Part shown: positions 1 to 7,453 of the stretch, piece by piece
Layout: each line of letters begins with the position of its first letter
Numbering within the stretch: position 1 is the first letter of the stretch
DNA from: JAAXKN01 sp050259615
GTDB lineage: Bacteria; Bacteroidota; Ignavibacteria; Ignavibacteriales; SURF-24
NCBI GenBank assembly: GCA_050259615.1
Contig: JBLNAZ010000024.1
Location: forward strand, 1 to 39,268
DNA length: 39,268 bases
Direction: 5' to 3'
Translations under genes and position numbers: made by a program
The notes under the pieces: generated by a model
Databases searched by the model: none
Told to the model about the DNA's origin: nothing
What the model saw: the letters and a program-made list of their open reading frames with translations, nothing else

Positions 1-1442
1 ACAAGATCGTATGCGCGGGCCTTTACTCTTGCCGGATCTGTCAGCATGTATTCAACGTCCTCTAGCCTTGGAGAGGTAAAAGGATGATGCATTGCATAAA
101 AACGTTTTGTATCCTCATCCCACTCGAAGAGAGGGAAGTCCGTAACCCATAAAAGCGCCGGCTTTGCGTCGGGCGTAATTAAACTGAGCCTGCGCGCCAT
201 CTCAAGCCTTAAGTATCCCATTACGGTAAGCGCTTTAAGGCGTGTGCCTGAAATAATGAAAATCAAATCTCCGGCTTCAGCGCCAAGCTTGTTTACAATT
301 GCCTTCTGCTCCTCTTCGCTTAGGAACTTTACTGTCGGCGAATCCAGTCCGTCTTCTTTAACCCTCATCCATATGAGGCCTGAGGCTCCAAGCTTTTTAA
401 CAAAGTCTGTGAGCACGTCAAGCTGGTTTCTTGTGTAGTCGCCGCATCCTTTTGCAAGAAGGGAAGTAACAATGCCGCCTTTCGTTATTGAGTCCTGATA
501 GACACGGAAAGTTGAATTCTTAAGTTCCTCGTTAAGTGTAACCATTTCAAGGCCGAATCTTAAGTCGGGCTTGTCGCTGCCGTACTTTTCCATGGCCTCG
601 TCAAATGTAAGTCTTGGAATAGGAAGCGTAAGGTCGTAGCCTTTAACTTCCTTAAAGAACCTCTGCATCAGGCCCTCAACTATCCCGAAAACGTCTTCCT
701 GGTCCACAAATGACATCTCAACGTCTATCTGTGTAAACTCCGGCTGGCGGTCGGCTCTTAAATCCTCGTCGCGGAAGCACTTTACCACCTGGAAGTAGCG
801 GTCCATGCCTGCAACCATCAGTATCTGCTTATACTGCTGCGGCGACTGCGGCAGGGCGTAGAACTTTCCCTTATGCACGCGGCTCGGCACGAGGTAATCC
901 CTTGCTCCCTCGGGAGTGCTTTTCATAAGAACAGGAGTTTCAATTTCAACAAAGCTGTTCTCGTCAAAATACTTTCTTGTTATCTGATACATCTTATGGC
1001 GCAGAAGCAGATTATTCTGCATCGAGGGGCGCCTTAAATCCAGGTATCTGTATTTTAACCTTAAGTCCTCGTTTGTATCCACGCTATCGGTTAACGGGAA
1101 AGGCGGTGTTTTTGCCTGGTTAAGTATTATGAGTTTATCCGCCATTACATCTATAAGTCCTGTAGCAAGCTGCGGGTTTTCAGTGCCCTCGGGGCGCCTT
1201 CTTACCTTGCCTACTACGGAAATTACGTACTCGCCTCTTAAGTCTTTTGCAAGCTCGTGAGTTTCTGAATTATAATGAGGCTCAAAGACTATCTGCGTTA
1301 TGCCGTAGCGGTCGCGCATGTCGATGAATATTACGCCTCCGAGATCACGCCTGGTATCTACCCAGCCGTTAAGGACTACTTCCTCTCCAATGTTTTGCTC
1401 TCTCAGCTCTCCGCAGGTATGTGTTCGTGTCTTAAATTGCAT
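1..1442 (-). CDS. aspS: Aspartyl-tRNA synthetase, 3' end missing
   Basis: Class II aminoacyl-tRNA synthetase that charges tRNA-Asp with aspartate in the cytoplasm. The reverse strand reads open from ATG at 1442 (protein start MQFKTRTHTCGEL) to the window edge, giving about 480 residues. Bacterial AspRS is usually near 590, so about 110 C-terminal residues, including class II motif 3, lie outside. Visible in order: the OB-fold anticodon domain (GWVDTRRDLGGVIFIDMRDR), the catalytic core (FVEIETPVLMKSTPEGARDY, then FRDEDLRADRQPEFTQID), and the bacterial-type inserted GAD domain around residues 290-410. A GGAG lies 13 nt before the start, which is rather far for a ribosome site. The edge cut is an artefact of the window, not a truncation in the genome. 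The identification is secure; whether the enzyme also charges tRNA-Asn cannot be judged. Confidence 0.97.
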   Translation of the reverse strand, partial: MQFKTRTHTCGELREQNIGEEVVLNGWVDTRRDLGGVIFIDMRDRYGITQIVFEPHYNSETHELAKDLRGEYVISVVGKVRRRPEGTENPQLATGLIDVMADKLIILNQAKTPPFPLTDSVDTNEDLRLKYRYLDLRRPSMQNNLLLRHKMYQITRKYFDENSFVEIETPVLMKSTPEGARDYLVPSRVHKGKFYALPQSPQQYKQILMVAGMDRYFQVVKCFRDEDLRADRQPEFTQIDVEMSFVDQEDVFGIVEGLMQRFFKEVKGYDLTLPIPRLTFDEAMEKYGSDKPDLRFGLEMVTLNEELKNSTFRVYQDSITKGGIVTSLLAKGCGDYTRNQLDVLTDFVKKLGASGLIWMRVKEDGLDSPTVKFLSEEEQKAIVNKLGAEAGDLIFIISGTRLKALTVMGYLRLEMARRLSLITPDAKPALLWVTDFPLFEWDEDTKRFYAMHHPFTSPRLEDVEYMLTDPARVKARAYDL

Positions 1443-1526
1443 CTGTTACTGATTACTCCAAATTTTATTATATTAAGCGCAAGATAATAAAAACTTCTTT
1501 TAATTTCGAATCAGCCCGCATAAATG

Positions 1527-1554
1527 TTAAGTTTTGAGTTTTAAGTTTTAAGTT
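1527..1554. repeat. Heptad tandem array, one arm only
   Basis: Four exact 7-bp units follow each other: ttaagtt, ttgagtt, ttaagtt, ttaagtt. They lie between the divergently transcribed aspS and sensor-kinase genes. The same units recur at 15133-15153, there as one arm of a hairpin. No inverted partner arm is visible here. The 60 bases after it are a pyrimidine-rich stretch of loose ctttacc/cctctg units. Confidence 0.7.
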
Positions 1555-1662
1555 ATTTTGTACTTTCTTTACCTCTTCCTCTGCCTTTACCTTTCTCTTT
1601 GTATGGAATTTTAATATGTTCGCAGAAATAGAATTTGCCGTAAGAAATTAAAGAAGGATCCG

Positions 1663-3591
1663 ATGGCCCCTTTTGAACCCAAGATCATCAGGAATATAAA
1701 AATATCCTGGAAGCTGAGGCTAACGGCTTTGGGCTTTCTTTTGCCCCTTGTAATACTGCTTTACCTCCTCATCTCTGAAAAGAACATAGCCATAGATTTT
1801 GCTGAAAAAGAATTAAAGGGAACAGTTTATCTCCAGCCTTTAAGCGAACTCTACAGGTACATGTGGCAGCTCGACCGCGAGGCAATCTACGGCAAAACAA
1901 ACAGTAAGGTTGAAATACTTTCCGGAAAAGTTGACGCGGCCTTCAGGCGCCTTGATGAATATGAAAAGAAATTTCCATCCTACAGCAGGATATCCAATGA
2001 TATAAAAGAAATTACAGCCTTAAGATCTGAATTCATCAATAGCTTTCCTGTAATTTCCATAAGGGAAAAGGGGTTAAAGAGCATGGAAATGCTGCAGAAG
2101 GTCCGCCTTGTAATGATTGACGTAGGGGACCTGTCGAACCTCATTCTGGATCCAAGGCTCGACAGCTACTACCTCATGAACACGGTTCTGATGAGAATTC
2201 CGGAAGAGACCTTTCAGATATACCAGATTATGCGCTATTCCGATATGATACATAAGGGTCTTAAGCTGAGTCCTGATGAAATTTCACGCGTCCTTGAGCT
2301 CAACGGGCTCTTAAAGAACTATATAGTTAAGACCGGGGCAACAATGGAATATGCCTTCGGGCGCAACGCGGGCGGACGGCTGGAAAGCGCCCTGAAGCCG
2401 AAACTGCAGGATGCAATAAACAAGTCGAAGCTATTTACTCAAATTTTGGACAGCGCCTTAAAAAACAGGACGGTTCCTGAAAAGGCTTTTTTTGAAGCTT
2501 CAGCCGTTCAGGCCCTGGACTCAAATTTCAAGCTCTGGAAAAGCTCCTCTGAAGAGCTGGATAACCTGATTAAAGAGCGCATTGGTGAGCTGAAATATAA
2601 AAAGTATTTAGCTCTCGGCGTTGCGGGTGTTTTTATACTGTTTACTACGATGATTTTTATTATTGTTTCTGGAAACATTACGCGTTCGGTACAAAGGCTG
2701 AATCAGGCAGCAGACAGGGTGTCTATTGGCGACCTGGATGCTGCGGTGGATATTAATGCAAAGGACGAACTTGGCAACCTGGGGCGCAGCTTTAACAAGA
2801 TGGTTTCGGAACTAAGAAGCTCTATAAGAGAGAAAACAGAACGCTTTGAGGAAACGGAAAAAGAGCTTACACACAGAATCTCCGAGCACGAAAAACATGA
2901 AGAGGCCACAAGCCAGCAGCTGAGAAATCTTTCTTCCAGAATTCAGTCGATTAGGGAAGAGGAAAGAACTATGATTGCCCGCGAGATACACGATGAACTG
3001 GGACAGGTGCTTACAGTTCTGAAGATCCAGATATCGCTTCTTTCCAATAAACTGAGAGATGACCAGAGTTATTTAAAAGAAAAATTTGAATCCGCCAGCA
3101 GGGTGATTGATAAAACCGTTGAATCGGTGCAGAAGATATCGGCAAAGCTGCGCCCCGGCATACTCGACGACCTGGGACTTATACCCGCTATTGAATGGCA
3201 GGCGCAGGATTTTCAGAACAGTACAGGAATTAAGTGCGACTTAAGCCTCCCTAAAGAGGAAATTGAAATGGATGAGGAGAAATCCACAGCCATTTTCAGA
3301 ATTTTCCAGGAGGCGCTTACAAATGTGGCCAGACACGCTAAGGCAGATCTTATATCTGTGTTTATGGGCATTTCAGGCAAAAACCTGGTACTGGAGGTGA
3401 CAGACGACGGCATCGGAATTACAGAAAAACAGCTCTATCACCCCAGGTCGCTTGGACTTTTGGGCATGAAAGAGCGCGCTTATATTCTGGGCGGCTCGGT
3501 AGTGATTTCAGGAGAGCCCGGGCGCGGGACTTCTGTAAAGGTGGTTATGCCTGTAGCAAATGCTGCGGAGGGCTGGAGCCCTGAATTATAG
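1663..3591 (+). CDS. Membrane sensor histidine kinase, NarX/LiaS type
   Basis: Probable membrane sensor that autophosphorylates and passes phosphate to the response regulator encoded next door. Residues 19-38 and 315-338 are membrane segments. They enclose a helical extracytoplasmic sensor region of about 275 residues with no recognised ligand-binding family. A HAMP linker follows (about 339-393), then a coiled coil, then a HisKA_3 dimerisation domain with the EIHDELGQ motif; His443 is the predicted phosphoacceptor. The ATPase domain shows an N-box (EALTNVARHAKA, Asn554) and DDGIG at 581-585. The start at 1663 is supported by AGAAGG just upstream. The regulator starts 87 bp downstream, so the two genes are probably cotranscribed. 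The signal sensed cannot be inferred from sequence. Confidence 0.93.
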   Translation: MAPFEPKIIRNIKISWKLRLTALGFLLPLVILLYLLISEKNIAIDFAEKELKGTVYLQPLSELYRYMWQLDREAIYGKTNSKVEILSGKVDAAFRRLDEYEKKFPSYSRISNDIKEITALRSEFINSFPVISIREKGLKSMEMLQKVRLVMIDVGDLSNLILDPRLDSYYLMNTVLMRIPEETFQIYQIMRYSDMIHKGLKLSPDEISRVLELNGLLKNYIVKTGATMEYAFGRNAGGRLESALKPKLQDAINKSKLFTQILDSALKNRTVPEKAFFEASAVQALDSNFKLWKSSSEELDNLIKERIGELKYKKYLALGVAGVFILFTTMIFIIVSGNITRSVQRLNQAADRVSIGDLDAAVDINAKDELGNLGRSFNKMVSELRSSIREKTERFEETEKELTHRISEHEKHEEATSQQLRNLSSRIQSIREEERTMIAREIHDELGQVLTVLKIQISLLSNKLRDDQSYLKEKFESASRVIDKTVESVQKISAKLRPGILDDLGLIPAIEWQAQDFQNSTGIKCDLSLPKEEIEMDEEKSTAIFRIFQEALTNVARHAKADLISVFMGISGKNLVLEVTDDGIGITEKQLYHPRSLGLLGMKERAYILGGSVVISGEPGRGTSVKVVMPVANAAEGWSPEL

Positions 3592-3678
3592 AAGGATTAA
3601 ACAAACAGCAGGGCAAGGTGAAATTGGAGGCTTGATTTTTAGGCGGGATTTATTTTGATTCCATATTCAATTTAGAAA

Positions 3679-4332
3679 ATGGGGGAACCTCAGTTGATCA
3701 GAATTCTAATAGCAGACGACCACGCAATTGTACGCGAGGGCTTAAAGCAGATAGTTGCCGAAGAGACCGATATGAAGGTGCTTGGCGAGGCTGCCAATGC
3801 CAATGAAATGTTTGATCTTCTGAAGAAGGATAAGTGGAGCATTGTTGTCCTTGACATTAATATGCCCGGAAAAAGCGGTCTTGAGGCATTAAAAGAGATA
3901 AAAGTGCTCTATCCTGCGCTGCCAGTCCTTATTTTAAGCATGTATACCGAAGAGCAGTACGGCCTCAGAGCCATAAAGGCCGGGGCTGCGGGTTACCTTA
4001 AAAAGGTGAGTGCCCCGGACGAACTGGTAAAAGCCATAAGAAAAATTGTCTCGGGCGGAAGGTATATCAATGAGCAGCTGGCAGAAAAATTAGCCTCAAT
4101 ATTTGAATCAAAGAAAGGGGCGCTTCCTCACGAAATGCTTTCGGACAGGGAATACCAGATAATGTGCCGCATTGCCTCGGGAAAAACGGCAGAGGAGATT
4201 GCAGACGAGATCTCAATCAGCATCAATACGGTTTACTCATACCGCAACCGTATACTGGAGAAAATGAACATGAAGTCGAACGTGGAGCTGACGCAGTACG
4301 TTATTCACAACAAACTAATTGAGCTTGAATAG
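3679..4332 (+). CDS. LuxR/NarL-family response regulator
   Basis: DNA-binding regulator, likely partner of the kinase upstream. The receiver domain (about 1-125) has the acidic pair in IADDH, phospho-acceptor Asp59 in VLDINMPGKSG, and the switch Lys in YLKKV. A LuxR-type helix-turn-helix lies at about 150-210 (LSDREYQIMCRIASGKTAEEI, NTVYSYRNRIL). The start is uncertain. ATG 3679 has no ribosome site and adds five residues not typical of the family. An in-frame TTG at 3694, preceded by GGGGGA, would give MIRILIADDH with the phospho-Asp at position 54, as in many relatives. Target genes are unknown; genes just downstream (queC) are separated by hairpins and are not obvious targets. Confidence 0.94.
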   Translation: MGEPQLIRILIADDHAIVREGLKQIVAEETDMKVLGEAANANEMFDLLKKDKWSIVVLDINMPGKSGLEALKEIKVLYPALPVLILSMYTEEQYGLRAIKAGAAGYLKKVSAPDELVKAIRKIVSGGRYINEQLAEKLASIFESKKGALPHEMLSDREYQIMCRIASGKTAEEIADEISISINTVYSYRNRILEKMNMKSNVELTQYVIHNKLIELE

Positions 4333-4358
4333 CCACGACCCTCCGCGGAGGGCCGTGG
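4333..4358. terminator. Hairpin right after response-regulator stop
   Basis: Inverted repeat starting one base after the stop codon: CCACG-A-CCCTCC, loop GC, GGAGGG-C-CGTGG, with a single A/C mismatch. It is strongly GC-rich but lacks a U-tract on either strand, so it may be a 3'-end stabiliser or weak terminator rather than a classical intrinsic terminator. Confidence 0.55.
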
Positions 4359-4490
4359 TTAGTCATAAAGAAATACATCTAAAATCCCCCCTGTAACAAA
4401 ATTTATTACACCAATTTCACATTTTCTGCTGTTTTTCTCTTTTACCCGGCGTCGTATCTTGGCACTGTTAATATTCCATTTCCAGATGAT

Positions 4491-4548
4491 AACTTGTACG
4501 GGGAAAAGCCTTGGGGGAGATGGCTAATCCTTGTACAAGTTTTTTTTT
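4491..4548 (+). terminator. Hairpin with nine-T tract before queC
   Basis: Outer stem AACTTGTAC (4491-4499) pairs perfectly with GTACAAGTT (4533-4541). An inner AGCC/GGCT stem lies in the loop, and a run of nine T begins at 4540. This is the shape of an intrinsic terminator. It lies 158 nt after the regulator stop and 115 nt before queC. It could end the two-component transcript, end a short RNA, or work as a queC attenuator. The rest of the 331-base gap 4333-4663 holds the hairpin at 4333 and AT-rich sequence with no gene I can support. Confidence 0.65.
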
Positions 4549-4663
4549 CTGCATTTCTGCCGGCCTTTATAACATCTCTGAACATTTAATATAATGCCCG
4601 TTTCCGCCCTTTCATTTTCATGCTATATTTTTGTATCTTGTCTTGCATTTTTAGAAAAATATT

Positions 4664-5359
4664 ATGAGCATTATGAACGGGAAAAAACTTGCGGTTATTG
4701 CCGTAAGCGGAGGAATGGACAGCTGCGTAACTGCCGCTATTGCAATGAAGGACTATGAACCTGCCTTTGCACATTTTAATTACGGCCAAAGAACTGAAAA
4801 GCGCGAACTTAAGGCTTTTTTGGACATTGCTGACTATTATCAGGTAAAACACAGACTGATTATCGATTATACTCACCTGGCAAAAATTGGCGGATCATCC
4901 CTGACAGATATGTCTATCGATATAGAAAAGGCCGACCTTACGAGAACCGATGTGCCTATGTCTTATGTTCCATTCAGAAACGGCAATATCCTTTCGGCCT
5001 GCGCAAGCTGGGCTGAGGTTCTGGGAGCTGAGGCTGTTTTTATAGGCGCTGTATATGAGGATTCTTCGGGATACCCCGACTGCCGCCCTGAATTCTTCAG
5101 CTCTTTTGAAAAAATGCTTGACCTGGGTACAAAACCCGAGACTAAAATAAAAATTGAAACCCCCATTATTCATTTTTCCAAGGCGGAAATTGTTAAAAAG
5201 GGAATTGAACTGAATGCCCCATTGCACCTTTCCTGGTCCTGCTACCAAAATGAGGACGAGGCCTGCGGAGTATGCGACAGCTGCGCCTTAAGGCTGAGGG
5301 GGTTTAAGACGGCCGGACTGGAAGATCCAATAAGCTATAAGATCAGACCGGCTTATTAA
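4664..5359 (+). CDS. queC: 7-cyano-7-deazaguanine synthase QueC
   Basis: Converts 7-carboxy-7-deazaguanine plus ammonia and ATP to preQ0 in the queuosine pathway. The N-terminus carries the ATP-pyrophosphatase PP-loop SGGMDS (residues 15-20). The zinc site near the C-terminus is complete: Cys193, Cys201, Cys204 and Cys207 (CYQNEDEACGVCDSC). At 231 residues the length is normal. ATG 4664 has no clear Shine-Dalgarno; an in-frame ATG at 4673 is an alternative and would remove only three residues. queF follows after 43 bp, so the pair makes preQ0 and reduces it to preQ1. The genes for the preceding steps (queD, queE) are not in the window. No preQ1 riboswitch consensus was found upstream. Confidence 0.96.
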   Translation: MSIMNGKKLAVIAVSGGMDSCVTAAIAMKDYEPAFAHFNYGQRTEKRELKAFLDIADYYQVKHRLIIDYTHLAKIGGSSLTDMSIDIEKADLTRTDVPMSYVPFRNGNILSACASWAEVLGAEAVFIGAVYEDSSGYPDCRPEFFSSFEKMLDLGTKPETKIKIETPIIHFSKAEIVKKGIELNAPLHLSWSCYQNEDEACGVCDSCALRLRGFKTAGLEDPISYKIRPAY

Positions 5360-5402
5360 TTGAACTTTGAATTTGCTTGGTATTTTTATAAAGGAGATAT
5401 AA

Positions 5403-5786
5403 ATGGAAGATAGAGTAAAGATCCTGGAAGTATTTAAAAACCAGTATCCCGATAGAGATTATACGATAGTTCACGAGGCAGCCGAGTTTACATCGCTTTG
5501 TCCCAAAACAGGGCAGCCCGACTTTGCAACAATTACAATTGAGTATGTGCCGGAAGAACTCTGCGTGGAGCTTAAAAGCTTAAAGCTTTACCTGCAGTCG
5601 TTCAGGAACGAGGGAATTTTCTACGAAAGCGTAACCAATAAAATACTCGACGACCTGGTTGAAGCAACAAAGCCCCGCTATATGCATATAACCGCAGCCT
5701 TTCAGGTGCGCGGCGGAATCTCTTCGGTAATTGAAGCAGATTACGAAAGTGACGATTATAAAGAAAGCTACTGGGGAGAAAACTAA
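5403..5786 (+). CDS. queF: NADPH-dependent preQ0 reductase QueF, short (type I) form
   Basis: Reduces the nitrile of preQ0 to the amine preQ1 using NADPH, in the cytoplasm. The 127-residue length is that of the single-domain YkvM-type enzyme. Catalytic Cys33 and Asp40 lie in SLCPKTGQPDFATI with the family spacing of seven, followed by ELKSLKLYLQSFRNEG. The substrate-binding Glu is kept in FYESVTNKI; the residue before it is Tyr, where Bacillus subtilis QueF has His. AAGGAGAT sits at good distance before ATG 5403. It directly follows queC in the same direction, so one transcript is likely. Confidence 0.96.
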   Translation: MEDRVKILEVFKNQYPDRDYTIVHEAAEFTSLCPKTGQPDFATITIEYVPEELCVELKSLKLYLQSFRNEGIFYESVTNKILDDLVEATKPRYMHITAAFQVRGGISSVIEADYESDDYKESYWGEN

Positions 5787-5792
5787 AAAGAA

Positions 5793-5899
5793 ACGCTCCC
5801 GTAAGGAATGTAAAAACAGGAATTTTTGTCGGTAAGGATGCTCTATGTGCCGGTGCCAAAAAGTACGGGCACTTAAGCGGCCATCCTGAAAAATAGCGT
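5793..5899 (+). promoter_or_regulatory. Candidate structured leader before tyrosine phenol-lyase
   Basis: The 208-base gap between queF and the lyase contains nested complementary segments: ACGCT 5793-5797 with AGCGT 5895-5899; AAAAA with TTTTT around 5812-5827; GGATG 5836-5840 with CATCC 5882-5886; and inside that GTGCC 5847-5851 with GGCAC 5868-5872. Together they fit a closed multi-branch fold. It matches no riboswitch consensus I can recall. Each helix is short, so chance pairing is possible. Confidence 0.3.
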
Positions 5900-5994
5900 C
5901 TGTGACATTTATCTTAGTTGTTTAATAAATGGCTTTCCATGCCGGTGATCCCGGATGGAGAAAACTCTAAAAAAAATCTTAAACTGGAGAAGTT

Positions 5995-7386
5995 ATGGCA
6001 AAAAAGATAGTCAAGAGATCCTGGGCAGAGAACTTTAAGATCAAGGTCGTTGAACCAATTAAAATGACCACGAGAGAGTACAGGGAAAAAGCTGCTAAAG
6101 AAGCCGGATATAACACCTTCCTGCTGAAATCCGAAGATGTATATATAGATCTGCTTACGGACAGCGGTACAAACGCTATGAGCGACTATCAGTGGGCCGG
6201 CATGATGATTGGCGATGAAGCTTATGCCGGAAGCAAAAATTTTTACTACCTTTGGGATAATGTAAAAAAATATTATGGCCTCCCTTATTTCGTCCCTACT
6301 CATCAGGGAAGAGCTGCTGAACATATTGTTTCAAAAATACTCATTAAACCCGGTGATTATGTGCCCGGCAATATGTACTTTACTACTACACGCCTTCACC
6401 AGGAATTAGCCGGCGCTACTTTTGTCGACGTAATTATAGATGAAGCACATAATCCGGCAAGCGAACATCCGTTCAAGGGCAATATCGACCTTAATAAACT
6501 GGATAAGCTGGTTAAGGAAGTAGGCGCAAAGAAAATTCCTTATGTATGCATTGCAGGTCCTGTTAACATGGCAGGCGGACAGCCAGTCTCCATGGCAAAC
6601 ATAGTTGAAGTTGAAAAGTACTGCCAGAAGCACGGCATTAAATTGTGGATGGATGCCACACGCGCGGTTGAAAACGCATATTTTATTAAATTGCGCGAAA
6701 AAGGCTATAAGGAAAAGACCATAGCCCAGATCTTAAAAGAAATGGTTTCCCACTTTGAAGGCATCTGGGTCAGCGCCAAAAAAGACCTTATGGTTAACAT
6801 CGGCGGAATTCTTGCTACAAGAAATAAAAAGGTTTTTGAGGAAGCAAGGAACCTGGTGGTGGTATATGAAGGTTTACATACTTACGGAGGCCTTGCCGGA
6901 CGCGATATGGAAGCCATGGCCCGCGGAATCGAGGAAATGGTTGAGTTTGATACAATCAGGGCAAGAATAGGACAGGTTGAGTATTTCGGCCAAAGGCTCA
7001 TGGAGTACAATGTGCCTATAGTTCACCCCATAGGCGGGCATGCTGTGTTCCTTGATGCAAAGAAATTCCTGCCTCACCTGAAGCAGACCGATTTCCCGGC
7101 TCAGACGCTCTGTAATGAAATCTATATCGATTCGGGTGTCCGCGCAATGGAAAGAGGTGTCGTTTCGGCAGGAAGAAATAAGGTTACTGGCGAGAATAAC
7201 TTACCGAAACTTGAACTCGTACGCCTTACACTGCCAAGAAGAGTCTATACACAGGCTCACATAGACGTGGCAACTGAATCTATTGTTGAGGTTTTTGAGA
7301 AAAGAAAATCTATTAAAGGCCTGAAAATGATTTATGAACCTAAGTATCTCAGGTTCTTCCAGGCCAGGTTCGAAAAACTTAAATGA
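5995..7386 (+). CDS. tpl: Tyrosine phenol-lyase (beta-eliminating, PLP-dependent)
   Basis: PLP enzyme that splits L-tyrosine to phenol, pyruvate and ammonia, reversibly. The whole 463-residue chain matches the tyrosine phenol-lyase/tryptophanase family: LLTDSGTNAMSD, GDEAYAGS, PTHQGRAAEH, GNMYFTTTR and SAKKD, with Lys263 as predicted PLP lysine. The lyase is favoured over tryptophanase because GNMYFTTTR lacks the tryptophanase insert, Arg387 in RAMERG corresponds to Arg381 of Citrobacter TPL (tryptophanases have a hydrophobic residue), and LRFF is kept near the C-terminus. TGGAGAA precedes ATG 5995. It follows queF by 208 bases, part of which may fold. A perfect hairpin follows the stop. Substrate preference should still be treated as predicted. 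Confidence 0.88.
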   Translation: MAKKIVKRSWAENFKIKVVEPIKMTTREYREKAAKEAGYNTFLLKSEDVYIDLLTDSGTNAMSDYQWAGMMIGDEAYAGSKNFYYLWDNVKKYYGLPYFVPTHQGRAAEHIVSKILIKPGDYVPGNMYFTTTRLHQELAGATFVDVIIDEAHNPASEHPFKGNIDLNKLDKLVKEVGAKKIPYVCIAGPVNMAGGQPVSMANIVEVEKYCQKHGIKLWMDATRAVENAYFIKLREKGYKEKTIAQILKEMVSHFEGIWVSAKKDLMVNIGGILATRNKKVFEEARNLVVVYEGLHTYGGLAGRDMEAMARGIEEMVEFDTIRARIGQVEYFGQRLMEYNVPIVHPIGGHAVFLDAKKFLPHLKQTDFPAQTLCNEIYIDSGVRAMERGVVSAGRNKVTGENNLPKLELVRLTLPRRVYTQAHIDVATESIVEVFEKRKSIKGLKMIYEPKYLRFFQARFEKLK

Positions 7387-7398
7387 TTTATGGCATCC

Positions 7399-7425
7399 GG
7401 GGCGGGCTGGAAAAAAGCCCGCCCC
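7399..7425. terminator. Perfect 10-bp GC hairpin between lyase and glnD-like gene
   Basis: GGGGCGGGCT (7399-7408) and AGCCCGCCCC (7416-7425) form a perfect stem with a seven-base A-rich loop, 12 bases after the lyase stop. There is no T-tract after it, so termination, if any, would not be of the classical U-tract kind. It is the only feature in the gap to the next gene. Confidence 0.6.
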
Positions 7426-7453
7426 AAAGCCTTTGACTAGATAAATAATTTTT

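Noticed and set aside
4459..4475. TTGGCAC resembling the -24 half of a sigma54 promoter
   Set aside because: The required GC at the -12 position is absent at the correct spacing.
4586..4876. Reverse-strand ORF of 96 codons over the start of queC
   Set aside because: It overlaps the well-supported queC frame and has no recognisable protein features; a shadow ORF.
5602..5859. Reverse-strand 85-codon ORF over queF and its downstream gap
   Set aside because: Overlaps queF and shows only low-complexity hydrophobic sequence; a shadow ORF.
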